A stretch of DNA of 15,536 nucleotides from UBA10364 sp905182675 (GTDB lineage: Bacteria; Bacteroidota; Bacteroidia; Flavobacteriales; Schleiferiaceae), in contig CAWVWE010000035.1 of the NCBI GenBank assembly GCA_963933975.1, forward strand, positions 1-15,536, in the 5' to 3' direction. The notes below the pieces were generated by a model. That model made no database searches. It was not told the DNA's origin and saw only the letters and a program-made list of their open reading frames with translations. The translations under genes and the position numbers were made by a program. This document shows, piece after piece, positions 1 through 8,724 of this stretch (within the stretch, counting starts at the first letter, position 1; every line of letters starts with the position of its first letter).

Positions 1-89
1 TATTCGCTGAAGAAAAGGTCATCACAAGTTTGACCGTTTGCTGCAAATACACCTAGGACCATTGTCAGTAAAAGGGTAAAATTTTTCAT
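1..89 (-). CDS. Secreted protein, N-terminal fragment (left window edge), possibly lamin-tail/nuclease type
   Basis: Only the first 29 codons are inside the window. They encode a clear signal peptide (MKNFTLLLTMVLGVFAANG) with Gln next, then a mature start reading QTCDDLFFSE. A Cys-Asp-Asp-Leu-Phe-Phe-Ser-Glu start followed by an aromatic residue (the next two bases are TA) is typical, from family knowledge, of Bacteroidota surface proteins that begin with a lamin-tail-like domain, many of them extracellular nucleases. With only about ten mature residues this identification is tentative. An in-frame ATG lies two codons upstream (93-95, giving M-H-M-K-N), so the start could be 95; I prefer 89 because Met-Lys begins a standard signal peptide. 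The gene lies 56 bases beyond the stop of the propeller lipoprotein, so it may be the last gene of the cassette or have its own promoter. Confidence 0.6.
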   Translation of the reverse strand, partial: MKNFTLLLTMVLGVFAANGQTCDDLFFSE

Positions 90-115
90 GTGCATTTTGA
101 AGATTTATTGAATTC

Positions 116-123
116 TAAAAGTA
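116..123 (-). promoter_or_regulatory. Possible -7 element (TACTTTTA) upstream of the left-edge gene
   Basis: Read on the minus strand, TACTTTTA matches the Bacteroidota -7 consensus TAnnTTTG at all fixed positions but the last. It lies 26 bases before the ATG at 89. I see no TTTG-like -33 box about 19 bases further upstream, and the region is AT-rich, so a chance match is quite possible. Confidence 0.2.
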
Positions 124-145
124 CGGATGATATATTAATAAATGG

Positions 146-1327
146 TTATTCAAAGTCTAAAGTTAACTGATACCTACTTATGGTACCCGCTTGTTTATCA
201 GCGACGTAGAGTATCTTGTCATAATAACATAATGCTGACAATTCTTCAAACCTGCCTATCGTAGCTATAGCGTGCTTATCAGCGGTTGAAGCCGGTGGTG
301 GTGGCACACCTTCTAGCCCGTTGGATGTGAATTGATAAACAGAGTCAACTGCACCATCTGCGATAAACACAAAGGCATTTGCATCACCTGCAAAAGCGAT
401 ATCAATCGGATTTATGAACCTATTTGCAGTTTGTAAGTAGCTATCTGCAACTGGATCAGTGGTCGAGTAAAACACGGGTTGATATACCGCGCCAAATGGA
501 CCTTCCTCAAACTGCACATGCTGTACCTGAATACTCTGATCGGGATGGTTATTAATCACCCAAAAGTCTTGAGATGGCTGCGCTGAAATTTGTGGCGCTT
601 GCGTAAATGACGCCATGGCTAAGGGACGCTTAAAGTAGTTGTTATACACTGCACCCGCAGCTGTAACGGGGACGCTGGATACAAAATCATCCGTGTTTGA
701 GAACACTACAACCGCATTGTCTGGGCCAAAACCGGCATTGTTCGTATTCGTTCCGGTCCTTGAAATGTAGTAACGGTTATTCAATGCCGCTGTGTTTCCA
801 CCTTGCACAGCAATATCCGTGAATTTCACACTAGCGTCGGACGAAGAGAAGCTGTTCTTAAAGTAAAAAGGGTGTACCGCTACTTTTTCTATTGTTGCAT
901 TATTAAAATCCAAAATGCCGTTCTCTTCAAAATTTATCCTGTAGATCGTGGTCAAATCATAGTCTACACCGTTTACCGTTGTATCTGAAGTACCTATCGC
1001 AAGCAACTGAAGCCTCCGGTCTTGAACAACTTTCGTGACGCCAGGAATAAAAATTCGTCCCTGAGGCTGGAATGCCAAATCAAAGCGAGCAATCTCAGAG
1101 GTAACGCTATCTACAACATATAAAAACTCGTCAAAACCAATGGCTATATCCACCGGTGCGGCTACATCATAAAGCTTTGGTTCTAAAGGAACATAAGCGA
1201 CCTCGCGAACTTCATAGTTGGGTATGTCTATAAATCCTAAATCCGTTTTATCTCCCCAATAATTATCACAGCCACCTATAAATAGGGCTGTTAAAGTAAG
1301 GGCTATGCAGTTCATCCACTTCATCAT
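146..1327 (-). CDS. NHL/beta-propeller-like lipoprotein
   Basis: The protein has 393 residues from the chosen start. A lipoprotein signal peptide ends in FIGGC with the acylated Cys at residue 20, so it should be an envelope lipoprotein; the acidic residue after Cys (CDN) may favour surface display. The mature part is beta-rich with repeated strand pairs resembling NHL/YVTN-type propeller blades: FDEFLYVVDSVTSEIARFDL near residues 65-84, NAFVFIADGAVDSVYQF in the C-terminal third, and KILYVADKQAGTISRYQL at the end. No catalytic motif was seen, so a binding or scaffold role is inferred. The frame stays open 32 codons further upstream into the preceding gene, but ATG 1327 is preferred because it gives the lipoprotein signal and an ATGA overlap with that gene's stop, implying translational coupling. 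The fold call is from pattern only. Confidence 0.75.
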   Translation of the reverse strand: MMKWMNCIALTLTALFIGGCDNYWGDKTDLGFIDIPNYEVREVAYVPLEPKLYDVAAPVDIAIGFDEFLYVVDSVTSEIARFDLAFQPQGRIFIPGVTKVVQDRRLQLLAIGTSDTTVNGVDYDLTTIYRINFEENGILDFNNATIEKVAVHPFYFKNSFSSSDASVKFTDIAVQGGNTAALNNRYYISRTGTNTNNAGFGPDNAVVVFSNTDDFVSSVPVTAAGAVYNNYFKRPLAMASFTQAPQISAQPSQDFWVINNHPDQSIQVQHVQFEEGPFGAVYQPVFYSTTDPVADSYLQTANRFINPIDIAFAGDANAFVFIADGAVDSVYQFTSNGLEGVPPPPASTADKHAIATIGRFEELSALCYYDKILYVADKQAGTISRYQLTLDFE

Positions 1328-2319
1328 TGTAGCCAGGTTAGTGGTGTTATTCTTAATCCAATTACCGTTTGGTATCCACCAGCTGGAGATGGAATTGCTG
1401 ATACACCCATCTTCATAGGCCAACCACCTAAATTAGTTTTCGTTGAGAATCCAAAAGAAGGCGCGCCCCATTTAGAAACAAATCGATATCCCAATTGGAC
1501 TTCAAAAAGATTCATAAAGAGGTACTCAGCCGCTATGCTATAGTTTTCGTTATTGTCGGAGGGATGGTTCAACTGGAACGAAGAATACACCTTATGTTTA
1601 CCTTCTTCCCATGCAATAAAGCGCATTCCCATGGAGAATACTTGCGGGGGAGCGGCAACTGAAGATGCTGTAGTATCTGTGTTCACCGTAGTGGGTAAAA
1701 TACCTGATTGAATAATTGGCGTCGAAGGGCCAAAATTTAATATGGCCGCTGCGAAGGTTAGTTCGCGGTAATCCAATTCATAGTGGAATCCCAAATCAAC
1801 CGCCACACTATGGGCAACAAATGCCCCAAGCTGCTCTTGACCATATTTCAACTGGATTCCGGCATTAAAATAATCCGAAAAACGTTGGGCAACACCTAGG
1901 CCAACTGTGGTTAACGCACCGTTCACTATTCTTCCTGTTCCCTCCGGCTGCCAAACGGTACGTTCCATAATACCACCTGAATAGAGTGAGTTAACGGAAA
2001 CACCTATGGTTTGATTTGCATTGCGTGCCTTAGATACACTTACAAAATCGTGACCTATAGATGCACCTAAATAGCGTGACCCAGATAACAATCCCTGTTG
2101 ATTTCCTGCAGTAAGTAGTGCAGGGTTTGTAGCTAAAGCATAGGCAGATTTATTAGACAAACTTGTGCCTCCCAGTCCCGCGCTCCATGGATCAATAGGA
2201 CTCTTCAGAAATGTAAACGAGCTTAATCCCGCACGCTCTTCGCCGTAGTTTGGGAGAAGCTGCGCTTTAACTGTAAAACAGCTTCCTAATGCGAGTAGGA
2301 GTAGTAGACGCTTTACCAT
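1324..2319 (-). CDS. PorV/PorQ-family outer-membrane beta-barrel protein
   Basis: The protein has 331 residues with signal peptide MVKRLLLLLALGSCFTVKA followed by Gln. The N-terminal segment SFTFLKSPIDPWSAGLGG (34-51) and the ALATNPALL motif (61-69) are the hallmark of the PorV/PorQ (FadL-like) family: a 'leading-Pro, A-x-GLGG' strand followed by an 'xNPA' turn. The rest alternates short amphipathic strands and turns as in a 14-strand barrel. In known T9SS, PorV binds the translocon and shuttles cargo to the PorU sortase, while PorQ works with PorZ on the attachment complex. I cannot tell which role applies, or whether this is a dedicated paralogue. The frame is open eight codons upstream (to 2343), but ATG 2319 starts the signal peptide and gives a 7-nt ATGGTAA overlap with the TonB receptor stop. 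It overlaps the next gene by 4 nt. Confidence 0.78.
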   Translation of the reverse strand: MVKRLLLLLALGSCFTVKAQLLPNYGEERAGLSSFTFLKSPIDPWSAGLGGTSLSNKSAYALATNPALLTAGNQQGLLSGSRYLGASIGHDFVSVSKARNANQTIGVSVNSLYSGGIMERTVWQPEGTGRIVNGALTTVGLGVAQRFSDYFNAGIQLKYGQEQLGAFVAHSVAVDLGFHYELDYRELTFAAAILNFGPSTPIIQSGILPTTVNTDTTASSVAAPPQVFSMGMRFIAWEEGKHKVYSSFQLNHPSDNNENYSIAAEYLFMNLFEVQLGYRFVSKWGAPSFGFSTKTNLGGWPMKMGVSAIPSPAGGYQTVIGLRITPLTWLQ

Positions 2320-5108
2320 GACATTTGCATTCCGATGAAACATTGAATAGGTGCACTGTATCTGGCTGGGTTTCGTGGATCAACACCACTTTCTTGGGGG
2401 CCATTAAATTCAGGGCGCGGATCGCGCCATGTAATGGGCACATTATCACCATACTCATAAGCATATCCAGTGATTGGATTAATGATTTGGGAGTTACGAC
2501 GGTTGGTCAAGTTAGTGACCTCAGCACTCAATGAAACTCCACGTCCACCAGCTAAGCTCAACAAGCGATAACTCACTTTAGCATCCACGGTAAACCAGTA
2601 TAAGCCACGACCTTCTAAATAGCGGGTATTATCCACTTCATATTGAGGACGTCCTAAAAAATTATATCCGACCAAATTCTGCGGCGTATAGCGATAACCA
2701 GAGGTGTAACGACCACTTAATGTCCCACGCCACTTGCTACTGTCGCTTGCATAGGTAATACCTGCATTAAACTTCCAAGGGCGATCCCAAGCCAAGAATT
2801 GCTCCTGTGATAACGGAACCTCTCCTGTCTGAGCAATCTGCAAAGCACTTTCACGAGCAGAATTACTCTTGCCTCGAGCTTGCTGGTAAGAGCCATTCAC
2901 AAAGGTTTGGAAGCTTTCGCCTATTCTCGCATTGAACTGTGTTTCTACCCCGAGAACTTTAGCGTAGTCTTGGTTGATATACATGGTCTTCGTTACCGGC
3001 CGGCCGGTAGCATCCGTCGTGATAACACGTCTAGCAACGATATAGTCAAACCTGTTGTTGTTAAAAGCATTCAGGGTCCATCCAAGTCGAGTTCCTAGCA
3101 AAGTTTTGTAACCAATCTCATAAGAGATGTTAACCTCTGGGTTTAAGTTTGGGTTTCCTAAATTCGACAAAAACGAACGGTCTTGGTACTCGGGATCCAA
3201 ACCAGCATATAAAAATCGTGGATGCGGTGTTCTCATACTGTGGCCATAGTTGAAATACAGTACGTTGTTTTCTGTTACTGGAAAACTCACATTTAAACGA
3301 GGTAACATCCTTAATTTCCAGCGCAAGCCAGCGGCACCTATAGTACTGGCCATATAGTCTTCTCTAATTTGATCTAATACCGGCGATGAGGCATCCTCAA
3401 TGGCGTTATCAGCAAAACTTCCTGGAGCCCAGTAATTAAGTCGCATACCAATAGTTGCCTTAATCCCCTGGTACTCTATACGGTCTTGAATAAATAAGCC
3501 GCCTTTTTGCGGATCTACTTTCCAAATATCGTTACTACTCCCAATGGAAATTGAGGGTGTTGTGGTAGAGTCATTAAGTACTATTGGAGCTCCTACCCAT
3601 GGACGGAATACATCTACCCATTGATATTCCGTAAAAGCATGCTCCCATCCCCCAGAGGCTGTGTGCGTTTTGTTTGGCGTATAGGTGTACTTACCTTTTA
3701 AGGTATATTCTTCAGCGTAGTGATCATGCCATATTGGTGTAACACCACCGTTATTGACCAAACCGTCCCCAGGTATCAGATAATAAGTACCCGACTGGTC
3801 GTTTGGATTAAATATATCCATTGCGCCAGTGTAGATATAATTCTCATCATATATCTGATCAACGGTATTAGAACGGAATGGACGGCCATTCGCATCTGCT
3901 CGCAGATTGGTGAATAAGCGACCACTAGAGAAACTCACACCTGATTTTGGACTAAGTCTCTGCTGCCATTGCAATACCGTAAGATTACTGTGGTGGGTAT
4001 AGGTGGTGGCATTGTCTAAATTATTCGAGCGATCGTACTGAAAACCTGGTGCTAATAGCGCGTCAAAACCAACTATCTGCAAAGTCCTTGAATTCTGATT
4101 CACCTTTAAACTATGGCTGTTCGTCAGGCTGATCTTACCGACTTTTGGACTTCTAAAGGTGAGTTTAGTGGTGTGGGTGTAATCATTACTTTGTCTGGGT
4201 GCCCACAATGAAGAATTGTCGGGGAATAAGCTACTTTTTAATTGGCTTGCCGTTGCACCGAAGTAATGATCTGAAATATCAGCATTTGCACTGGTAAACA
4301 AGGTTAGTTTTTTTCCAGTGCCCGGAATAGGCGTGCTTAGAGTCACCTCAGCACGGTCAGTATTAAAACTTGCTGGAGTATAATTATCGGAGCTATATCT
4401 AGCGCTCCATTGCAACTTTTTACCACCTTCTTTTATCGTTGTATTTACAACACCTGAAGAACCTCCTCCGTATTCAGCACTAGCACCACCAGTCATAAGA
4501 TCAATAGAGGATAATGAAGATGCACTAACAGAGACTCCTCCTCCAGTACCGGCTAATGGATCTTGAGCAGAGATACCGTCAACGAGGTATTCCGTTTCAT
4601 ATACCCGGGCACCGCGAATCTGAATTCCATCCGTAGTTTTCTGGACACCAGCTTGCTGCGCAATAATGTCTTCAACCCCTTTCGCTACAAGTGAACTTAT
4701 TTCGTCTGATGAAAATGATATCGCTGATGAGGCTTGTTCTAAATCTACTTGGTTTTTTCTACCTACTACAGTGACCGTATTGAGCATCTCATTTTGCTCA
4801 TTCATGGCCACTTTTAGATTTTTAGTCTGTCCACCTTTGATTTTAACACCATTAACTAAAGTCGGCTGGTATCCTATAAACTGAACCTTGACACTGTACG
4901 TGCCTGGCTTTATATCTAGGATGGTGAAGTCACCTGAGAAATCAGTCATTCCTTGGTAGTAGCTACCCACGATAGAGATGGACGCATTTGGAAGCGTCTC
5001 TCCAGTTCCTTTATCTACAACCGTGCCCTTGAGCACCCCTTTGTCTTGGGCAACTGCAGTGATGCTAAAGCAGATCATGAATATGATATAGAATGATCTA
5101 AAATTCAT
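2313..5108 (-). CDS. TonB-dependent outer-membrane receptor with carboxypeptidase-regulatory-like N-terminus
   Basis: This 931-residue protein has signal peptide MNFRSFYIIFMICFSITAVA then Gln. Residues about 24-105 form a CarboxypepD_reg-like domain (LKGTVVDKGTGETLPNASIS, then DFSGDFTILDIKPGTYSVKV). A TonB-box-like stretch, NTVTVVGRK, lies near 110-118. The plug follows at about 120-230, with the conserved GIQIRGARVYETEYLVDG and GGASAEYGGGSSGVVN. Residues 235-931 are a long beta-barrel ending in Met-Ser-Trp, a terminal aromatic as expected for Bam-inserted barrels. Such receptors use TonB/ExbBD energy to import ligands or to power plug displacement. No SusD-like partner is present, so this is not a SusCD pair; the neighbours are a GATase-like lipoprotein upstream (11-nt overlap) and a PorV-like barrel downstream (7-nt overlap). 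The substrate is unknown. The start at 5108 is set by the signal peptide. Confidence 0.92.
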   Translation of the reverse strand: MNFRSFYIIFMICFSITAVAQDKGVLKGTVVDKGTGETLPNASISIVGSYYQGMTDFSGDFTILDIKPGTYSVKVQFIGYQPTLVNGVKIKGGQTKNLKVAMNEQNEMLNTVTVVGRKNQVDLEQASSAISFSSDEISSLVAKGVEDIIAQQAGVQKTTDGIQIRGARVYETEYLVDGISAQDPLAGTGGGVSVSASSLSSIDLMTGGASAEYGGGSSGVVNTTIKEGGKKLQWSARYSSDNYTPASFNTDRAEVTLSTPIPGTGKKLTLFTSANADISDHYFGATASQLKSSLFPDNSSLWAPRQSNDYTHTTKLTFRSPKVGKISLTNSHSLKVNQNSRTLQIVGFDALLAPGFQYDRSNNLDNATTYTHHSNLTVLQWQQRLSPKSGVSFSSGRLFTNLRADANGRPFRSNTVDQIYDENYIYTGAMDIFNPNDQSGTYYLIPGDGLVNNGGVTPIWHDHYAEEYTLKGKYTYTPNKTHTASGGWEHAFTEYQWVDVFRPWVGAPIVLNDSTTTPSISIGSSNDIWKVDPQKGGLFIQDRIEYQGIKATIGMRLNYWAPGSFADNAIEDASSPVLDQIREDYMASTIGAAGLRWKLRMLPRLNVSFPVTENNVLYFNYGHSMRTPHPRFLYAGLDPEYQDRSFLSNLGNPNLNPEVNISYEIGYKTLLGTRLGWTLNAFNNNRFDYIVARRVITTDATGRPVTKTMYINQDYAKVLGVETQFNARIGESFQTFVNGSYQQARGKSNSARESALQIAQTGEVPLSQEQFLAWDRPWKFNAGITYASDSSKWRGTLSGRYTSGYRYTPQNLVGYNFLGRPQYEVDNTRYLEGRGLYWFTVDAKVSYRLLSLAGGRGVSLSAEVTNLTNRRNSQIINPITGYAYEYGDNVPITWRDPRPEFNGPQESGVDPRNPARYSAPIQCFIGMQMSW

Positions 5109-6507
5109 GGAGCAGTATATGTTCTAGGAGATCACCTCCGTTAAGGGAATTGGTTCTGGAAAACTGGTGCAATGGTATAGAGAAAAACACCTCATATACC
5201 TCTCCGTTTCTTTCACGAATGGTTCCAACGGTATTATCGCCGGTCCACCCAGCAATCTTTGTTAGTTGTGCCGAGTAGTAGGCATTTGCATCTGCAGCGG
5301 GGACCACTGGGGCAACTCCGAGTACGATGTTTTTTGGACTAATTATTGGAGCCGTACTTAAGCTGTTTATCGGGACCATCGCGCTGTCATTAGTCAGACG
5401 TGCTTGACCAACGGAGGAAATAGAACCACTCACCGGATAGACATCATTAATAGCGGTCATGTCCATAGAACCTGTTAATTGGGCGCTGGTGAAAATCTTA
5501 CCCCCATATTGAACGTATGCCTGAACGGAGGGCGCTAGAATGTTTAATAAATAATCCGAACCACCATTGTTAGGGAACTGGGTAGCATCTGTAAAAAGAA
5601 GAACACGATCGTATTGTTCCAATAACAAACGCATGGTAGGGTTCCAATAAGAAGGAATTCCTACTCCAGTAATTGCATCCATCTGAACGAAATCATATGG
5701 ATCACCTATGGTATCTAACCAACTCTTGTACTGCGCACCTATGTAGGCAGGTTGACTATTGAGAACGAGCATCGGAGCCAATTTAGAGCTCCAATAAAAA
5801 CTAGAACTTGTATCCACATCTGAATAAGATCCTGCCCAATCTTTTACACGCAAGTAAACTACATTTTCATCGTTAGCAACTGCACCAATCATGGAGGAGT
5901 CTACCAAAAATCCATTTTGAAATAATGATGCTTTTGTGCCATTAGGTTGAAGTGAAAAACTGAGTAGACCTTGGCCTAGATCAATTCCTGTCCAAGGGCC
6001 GTTATTCAATCGTACCTCCGCTTCAACAATAGTCTCATCACCATCGATGTCTTCAGCATCCCAGCGCAAAGTGAGTACTATCTTTGCGCTATCTGGCGCA
6101 ATATTATCAGCATCTATTTGACAAGTGGGTGCGGCATTCTTCAGAGGAACCCATAAATAAGCTGGAGTGGGATCTTCTAGACCCAGATGATCTACTGCCG
6201 TCACTTGAATACGTACATCTGAAGAATCCAATCCGGCATCAATTACAAAAGTAAAGACGCTATCCGTTGACTTGGTTTCCAGCTCAACTCCTTCATTCAC
6301 TTTAACCTTAAAATAGTCGATAAATCCATCTGCATCCGAACCATACCAATGTAAATGTACGTTCGCGTTTAGACGCAACTCACCTGTTCTTTGGATGCTG
6401 TCAATAGCAATAGTGGTCTCAGGCGGAATGTTTTCCACTACTGATTGAGGTTTTTTACACCCGACCGCACCTAAGAGCACGACTATAAATAAGAGCCAAT
6501 TGCGCAT
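5098..6507 (-). CDS. Lipoprotein with two Ig/FN3-like domains and a C-terminal Rossmann/GATase-like domain
   Basis: The protein has 469 residues. A short lipoprotein signal ends at AVGC with the acylated Cys at residue 17, followed by Lys-Lys. Residues about 28-120 (PPETTIAIDSI, HLHWYGSDADGFIDYFKVKV, VRIQVTAVDHLGLEDPTP) and 125-240 (LTLRWDAEDIDGDETI, VVYLRVKDWAGSYSD) are two Ig/FN3-like beta-sandwiches with D-x-D-G turns. Residues about 245-469 look alpha/beta, with a strand-loop YDRVLLFTDATQFP (299-312), then YVQYGGKIFTSAQLTG and a closing VYEVFFSIPLHQF, resembling the GATase-like/DUF4350/GIFT group. No nucleophilic Cys elbow is visible, so a non-enzymatic binding role is more likely (inference). 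It lies 12 nt after the upstream stop, with no Shine-Dalgarno, and overlaps the TonB receptor start by 11 nt. The gene order suggests a periplasmic or surface partner of the receptor. Confidence 0.75.
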   Translation of the reverse strand: MRNWLLFIVVLLGAVGCKKPQSVVENIPPETTIAIDSIQRTGELRLNANVHLHWYGSDADGFIDYFKVKVNEGVELETKSTDSVFTFVIDAGLDSSDVRIQVTAVDHLGLEDPTPAYLWVPLKNAAPTCQIDADNIAPDSAKIVLTLRWDAEDIDGDETIVEAEVRLNNGPWTGIDLGQGLLSFSLQPNGTKASLFQNGFLVDSSMIGAVANDENVVYLRVKDWAGSYSDVDTSSSFYWSSKLAPMLVLNSQPAYIGAQYKSWLDTIGDPYDFVQMDAITGVGIPSYWNPTMRLLLEQYDRVLLFTDATQFPNNGGSDYLLNILAPSVQAYVQYGGKIFTSAQLTGSMDMTAINDVYPVSGSISSVGQARLTNDSAMVPINSLSTAPIISPKNIVLGVAPVVPAADANAYYSAQLTKIAGWTGDNTVGTIRERNGEVYEVFFSIPLHQFSRTNSLNGGDLLEHILLHEF

Positions 6508-6519
6508 TTAATTCTATGC

Positions 6520-8724
6520 TTAGTGTTGAATCATCAATACCACAGTTCCTGCCCCATTAGCACCGCTGAAGCGAGCTATATAGGTTCCCACAGACCAATC
6601 CGCTGTTTCCATACGTAATGATCCCGTCGTGCTCCTCTGGGTGACTGTCTCACCTAAAATTGTTGAGATCGTCCAAATACCTTCACCAGCACTTTCTAGT
6701 TGTATCCAGTTTTGTGCTGGGTTTGGATATACTTTCAAGTTACTTGAGGCCCACTCATCGAGTCCAATCGGAGATGAGGCAACAGAGATGCTGTCTAACG
6801 TTACCGATGGATTGATAAAGTCCATGTTATTGCGAGGAAGCAAACGGAAATTACTAAATCCAAAGTATAAGATCCCTTCAATGGCGTCAAAATTCATGGT
6901 GTTGTCCACTACTATTGGGGTATAGTTCATCTCGCCATCTAAGTTGGCATAAGAGGTATCCGTCACCAATTGTACATTCAAAGAAGAATACGCTGTTGTT
7001 GCTTGACGACCTGCAAGTACTCTTGCACTGTTGTATACCGGTGCAGTCGCTGAATTACTCACCGCATAATCACCAAATCCTAAGTTGGTTTGAGAAACAT
7101 ATAATTTCCCTGCTTGTGGATCTTCAAATCGAACAAACATACTCTCAAAAGGCTCCCAACCAAAGTTGGCGTAGCTGGCAGAATCGGATGGATCAATAAC
7201 TGTAGGGGTAATAGTAGCTTTGTTTCCGGTCTTGTTCGAGGAAATGACGTTCAATCGAGTCATGCCATAGTACTCTTCAACAGTACCCGTTATCGTTACT
7301 TCTTCTTCGCGGTAGTAACTGTTAAGTCCTATTCCTACACACCAAATACCAGCCCATGCAGTGGCTGTTTCGTCTTGAAGGTACAGGTATCCTAAGTCAC
7401 CGATTTTAGTTGACGCCGTTACAATACCGGTTACCGTTACCGTCTGAGCGTTTAAAGTACTTGCTCCGTTTGAGTTGAAGGTAAACTGGATATCCGGAAT
7501 AGTCAATCCGTTGTCACGAACCGTATAGAAATCTACGTTAGGTATTGCTTGGTTGATGGGTGTGCTTGGGTAGTAACTCGCGTTACCATCATTATCTTGA
7601 GAATAGAGATAGTAACGAACAAGCGTGCCATCATTTTGCTTGGGTATTTCAAAGAAATATTCGTCAGTTGTTCCTGTAATTAACGTCATAGGAACTACGG
7701 TGAAGTTTTGCACTTGCTGCGTGTCAATAGCACTCCAAGCAATAGCAACTGAATCTACAGAACCATCAAAGTCAGTAATGCTGCAGGTAATCTCTGCATC
7801 TTGATTAGACGTAGGAACGGCAGGATCGCGCTCAAAATTTGCTATGTAAGGTGGTGCGTATCCAATATCATAGTGAGATGCCGCAAATGGATTGATTTCA
7901 TATCCACGTCCATTATCACCAGTACAGCCGTTAGCATCATGGCGTACAACTCCGGAAATAGACGTGTAAAATGTGCCCGGTACAGGTGGGGCAAAAGAAC
8001 CTTGGGTCTGTGGAGAATTAGTGTTTACAGTACTCCATGAAGTCATTTTCTGCGCGAGGAATCTATCAGAAACATTGAGGCTGTTTCCGTTTGCATCTGC
8101 AATATTGAAGCTTACGCGGTTTCCACTAAATGGAATTACTGAGGTAACTGTAACATTAGTTAGGGTTACAAAAGCACCCTCATAACCTTCTCCTGTGTTT
8201 AGGTTATTCACAAACTGGGCGTCATTAAGGTCACCTACTGTAATGGTATCACTAACAATAGGATCCGTTGTAACAGTGACTATACTAAATGAATTCGCAT
8301 CAGCCAGAGATAGTTGGTTGGAGCCGTTGTATTCGCCCACCACTCCTTTCACCTCGACAATATCGCCGGGAAGCGCTTGAGTAAAAGTAGCAGGTACTTG
8401 CAATGCGCCTGTACTACTAGAGTATACCCCCATCACTTCAATTCCTGCAAAAGGTGTGCTTTGTCCGCCAACCGCAGTGTCCTGAATAAAAATAAATGGT
8501 CTAGCACCTCCTGTCACAGAGCCCGAAGACACTTCACTCACATTTCCTGGAGTGACGACTACGCCACGTGTAATGATGGTTTGACCTAAATAGGCGGAAG
8601 TGTCGTCACATGCCGCAAGGTCTGTGGCACTAACATAATTGATATCTGAAATAGATACATAGCTCTGCCCAAAAGCGGTAAAGCCTAGTGCAGCAAATAC
8701 AAGTGATAGTAATTGTCTTTTCAT
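6520..8724 (-). CDS. T9SS-secreted protein with duplicated OB-fold-like (extracellular nuclease type) domains
   Basis: The protein has 734 residues with signal peptide MKRQLLSLVFAALGFTAFG then Gln. Residues about 45-150 resemble the OB-like domain of bacterial extracellular nucleases (ITRGVVVTPG, PFIFIQDTA, LPGDIVEVKGVVGEYNG); 160-285 form a second related unit (YEGAFVTLTNVTV, FNIADANGNSLNVSD, ISGVVRHD). An Ig-like spacer follows at about 290-400. The pattern then repeats at about 420-500 (VTVTGIVTAS, GYLYLQDETATAWAG, VTITGTVEEYYGMTRL) and 510-637 (FESMFVRFEDP, YAVSNSATAPVYNSARVLAG). A canonical T9SS type A sorting domain ends the protein (NLKVYPNPAQNWIQLES to the end). No nuclease catalytic domain is visible, so binding of nucleic acid or polysaccharide is inferred. 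The start overlaps the upstream stop as TAATG (1 nt). Confidence 0.8.
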   Translation of the reverse strand: MKRQLLSLVFAALGFTAFGQSYVSISDINYVSATDLAACDDTSAYLGQTIITRGVVVTPGNVSEVSSGSVTGGARPFIFIQDTAVGGQSTPFAGIEVMGVYSSSTGALQVPATFTQALPGDIVEVKGVVGEYNGSNQLSLADANSFSIVTVTTDPIVSDTITVGDLNDAQFVNNLNTGEGYEGAFVTLTNVTVTSVIPFSGNRVSFNIADANGNSLNVSDRFLAQKMTSWSTVNTNSPQTQGSFAPPVPGTFYTSISGVVRHDANGCTGDNGRGYEINPFAASHYDIGYAPPYIANFERDPAVPTSNQDAEITCSITDFDGSVDSVAIAWSAIDTQQVQNFTVVPMTLITGTTDEYFFEIPKQNDGTLVRYYLYSQDNDGNASYYPSTPINQAIPNVDFYTVRDNGLTIPDIQFTFNSNGASTLNAQTVTVTGIVTASTKIGDLGYLYLQDETATAWAGIWCVGIGLNSYYREEEVTITGTVEEYYGMTRLNVISSNKTGNKATITPTVIDPSDSASYANFGWEPFESMFVRFEDPQAGKLYVSQTNLGFGDYAVSNSATAPVYNSARVLAGRQATTAYSSLNVQLVTDTSYANLDGEMNYTPIVVDNTMNFDAIEGILYFGFSNFRLLPRNNMDFINPSVTLDSISVASSPIGLDEWASSNLKVYPNPAQNWIQLESAGEGIWTISTILGETVTQRSTTGSLRMETADWSVGTYIARFSGANGAGTVVLMIQH
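6814..8592 (-). repeat. Duplicated OB-fold-like domain pair within the 734-aa protein
   Basis: Copy 1 (7870-8592) and copy 2 (6814-7467) each consist of an OB-like unit (G-I/V-V, then F/Y-x-x-Q-D, then V-x-V-x-G-x-V-x-E-Y-x-G) followed by a second unit (E-x-x-F-V-x-L/F, then a V-S-D-R or N-S-A-R segment and L-A). An Ig-like segment separates them. This is a protein-level internal duplication seen by eye. Confidence 0.5.

Noticed and set aside
1328..1423. N-terminal extension of the propeller lipoprotein
   Set aside because: It overlaps the PorV-like coding region, has no export signal at its start, and would bury the lipobox signal peptide.
2313..5108. SusC of a polysaccharide utilisation locus
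   Set aside because: There is no SusD-like gene beside it, and the lipoprotein neighbours have Ig/GATase-like and propeller-like features.
6508..6519. Ribosome binding site in the 12-nt gap before the GATase-like lipoprotein
   Set aside because: The gap is AT-rich with no AGGAGG-like sequence, in line with weak Shine-Dalgarno use in Bacteroidota.
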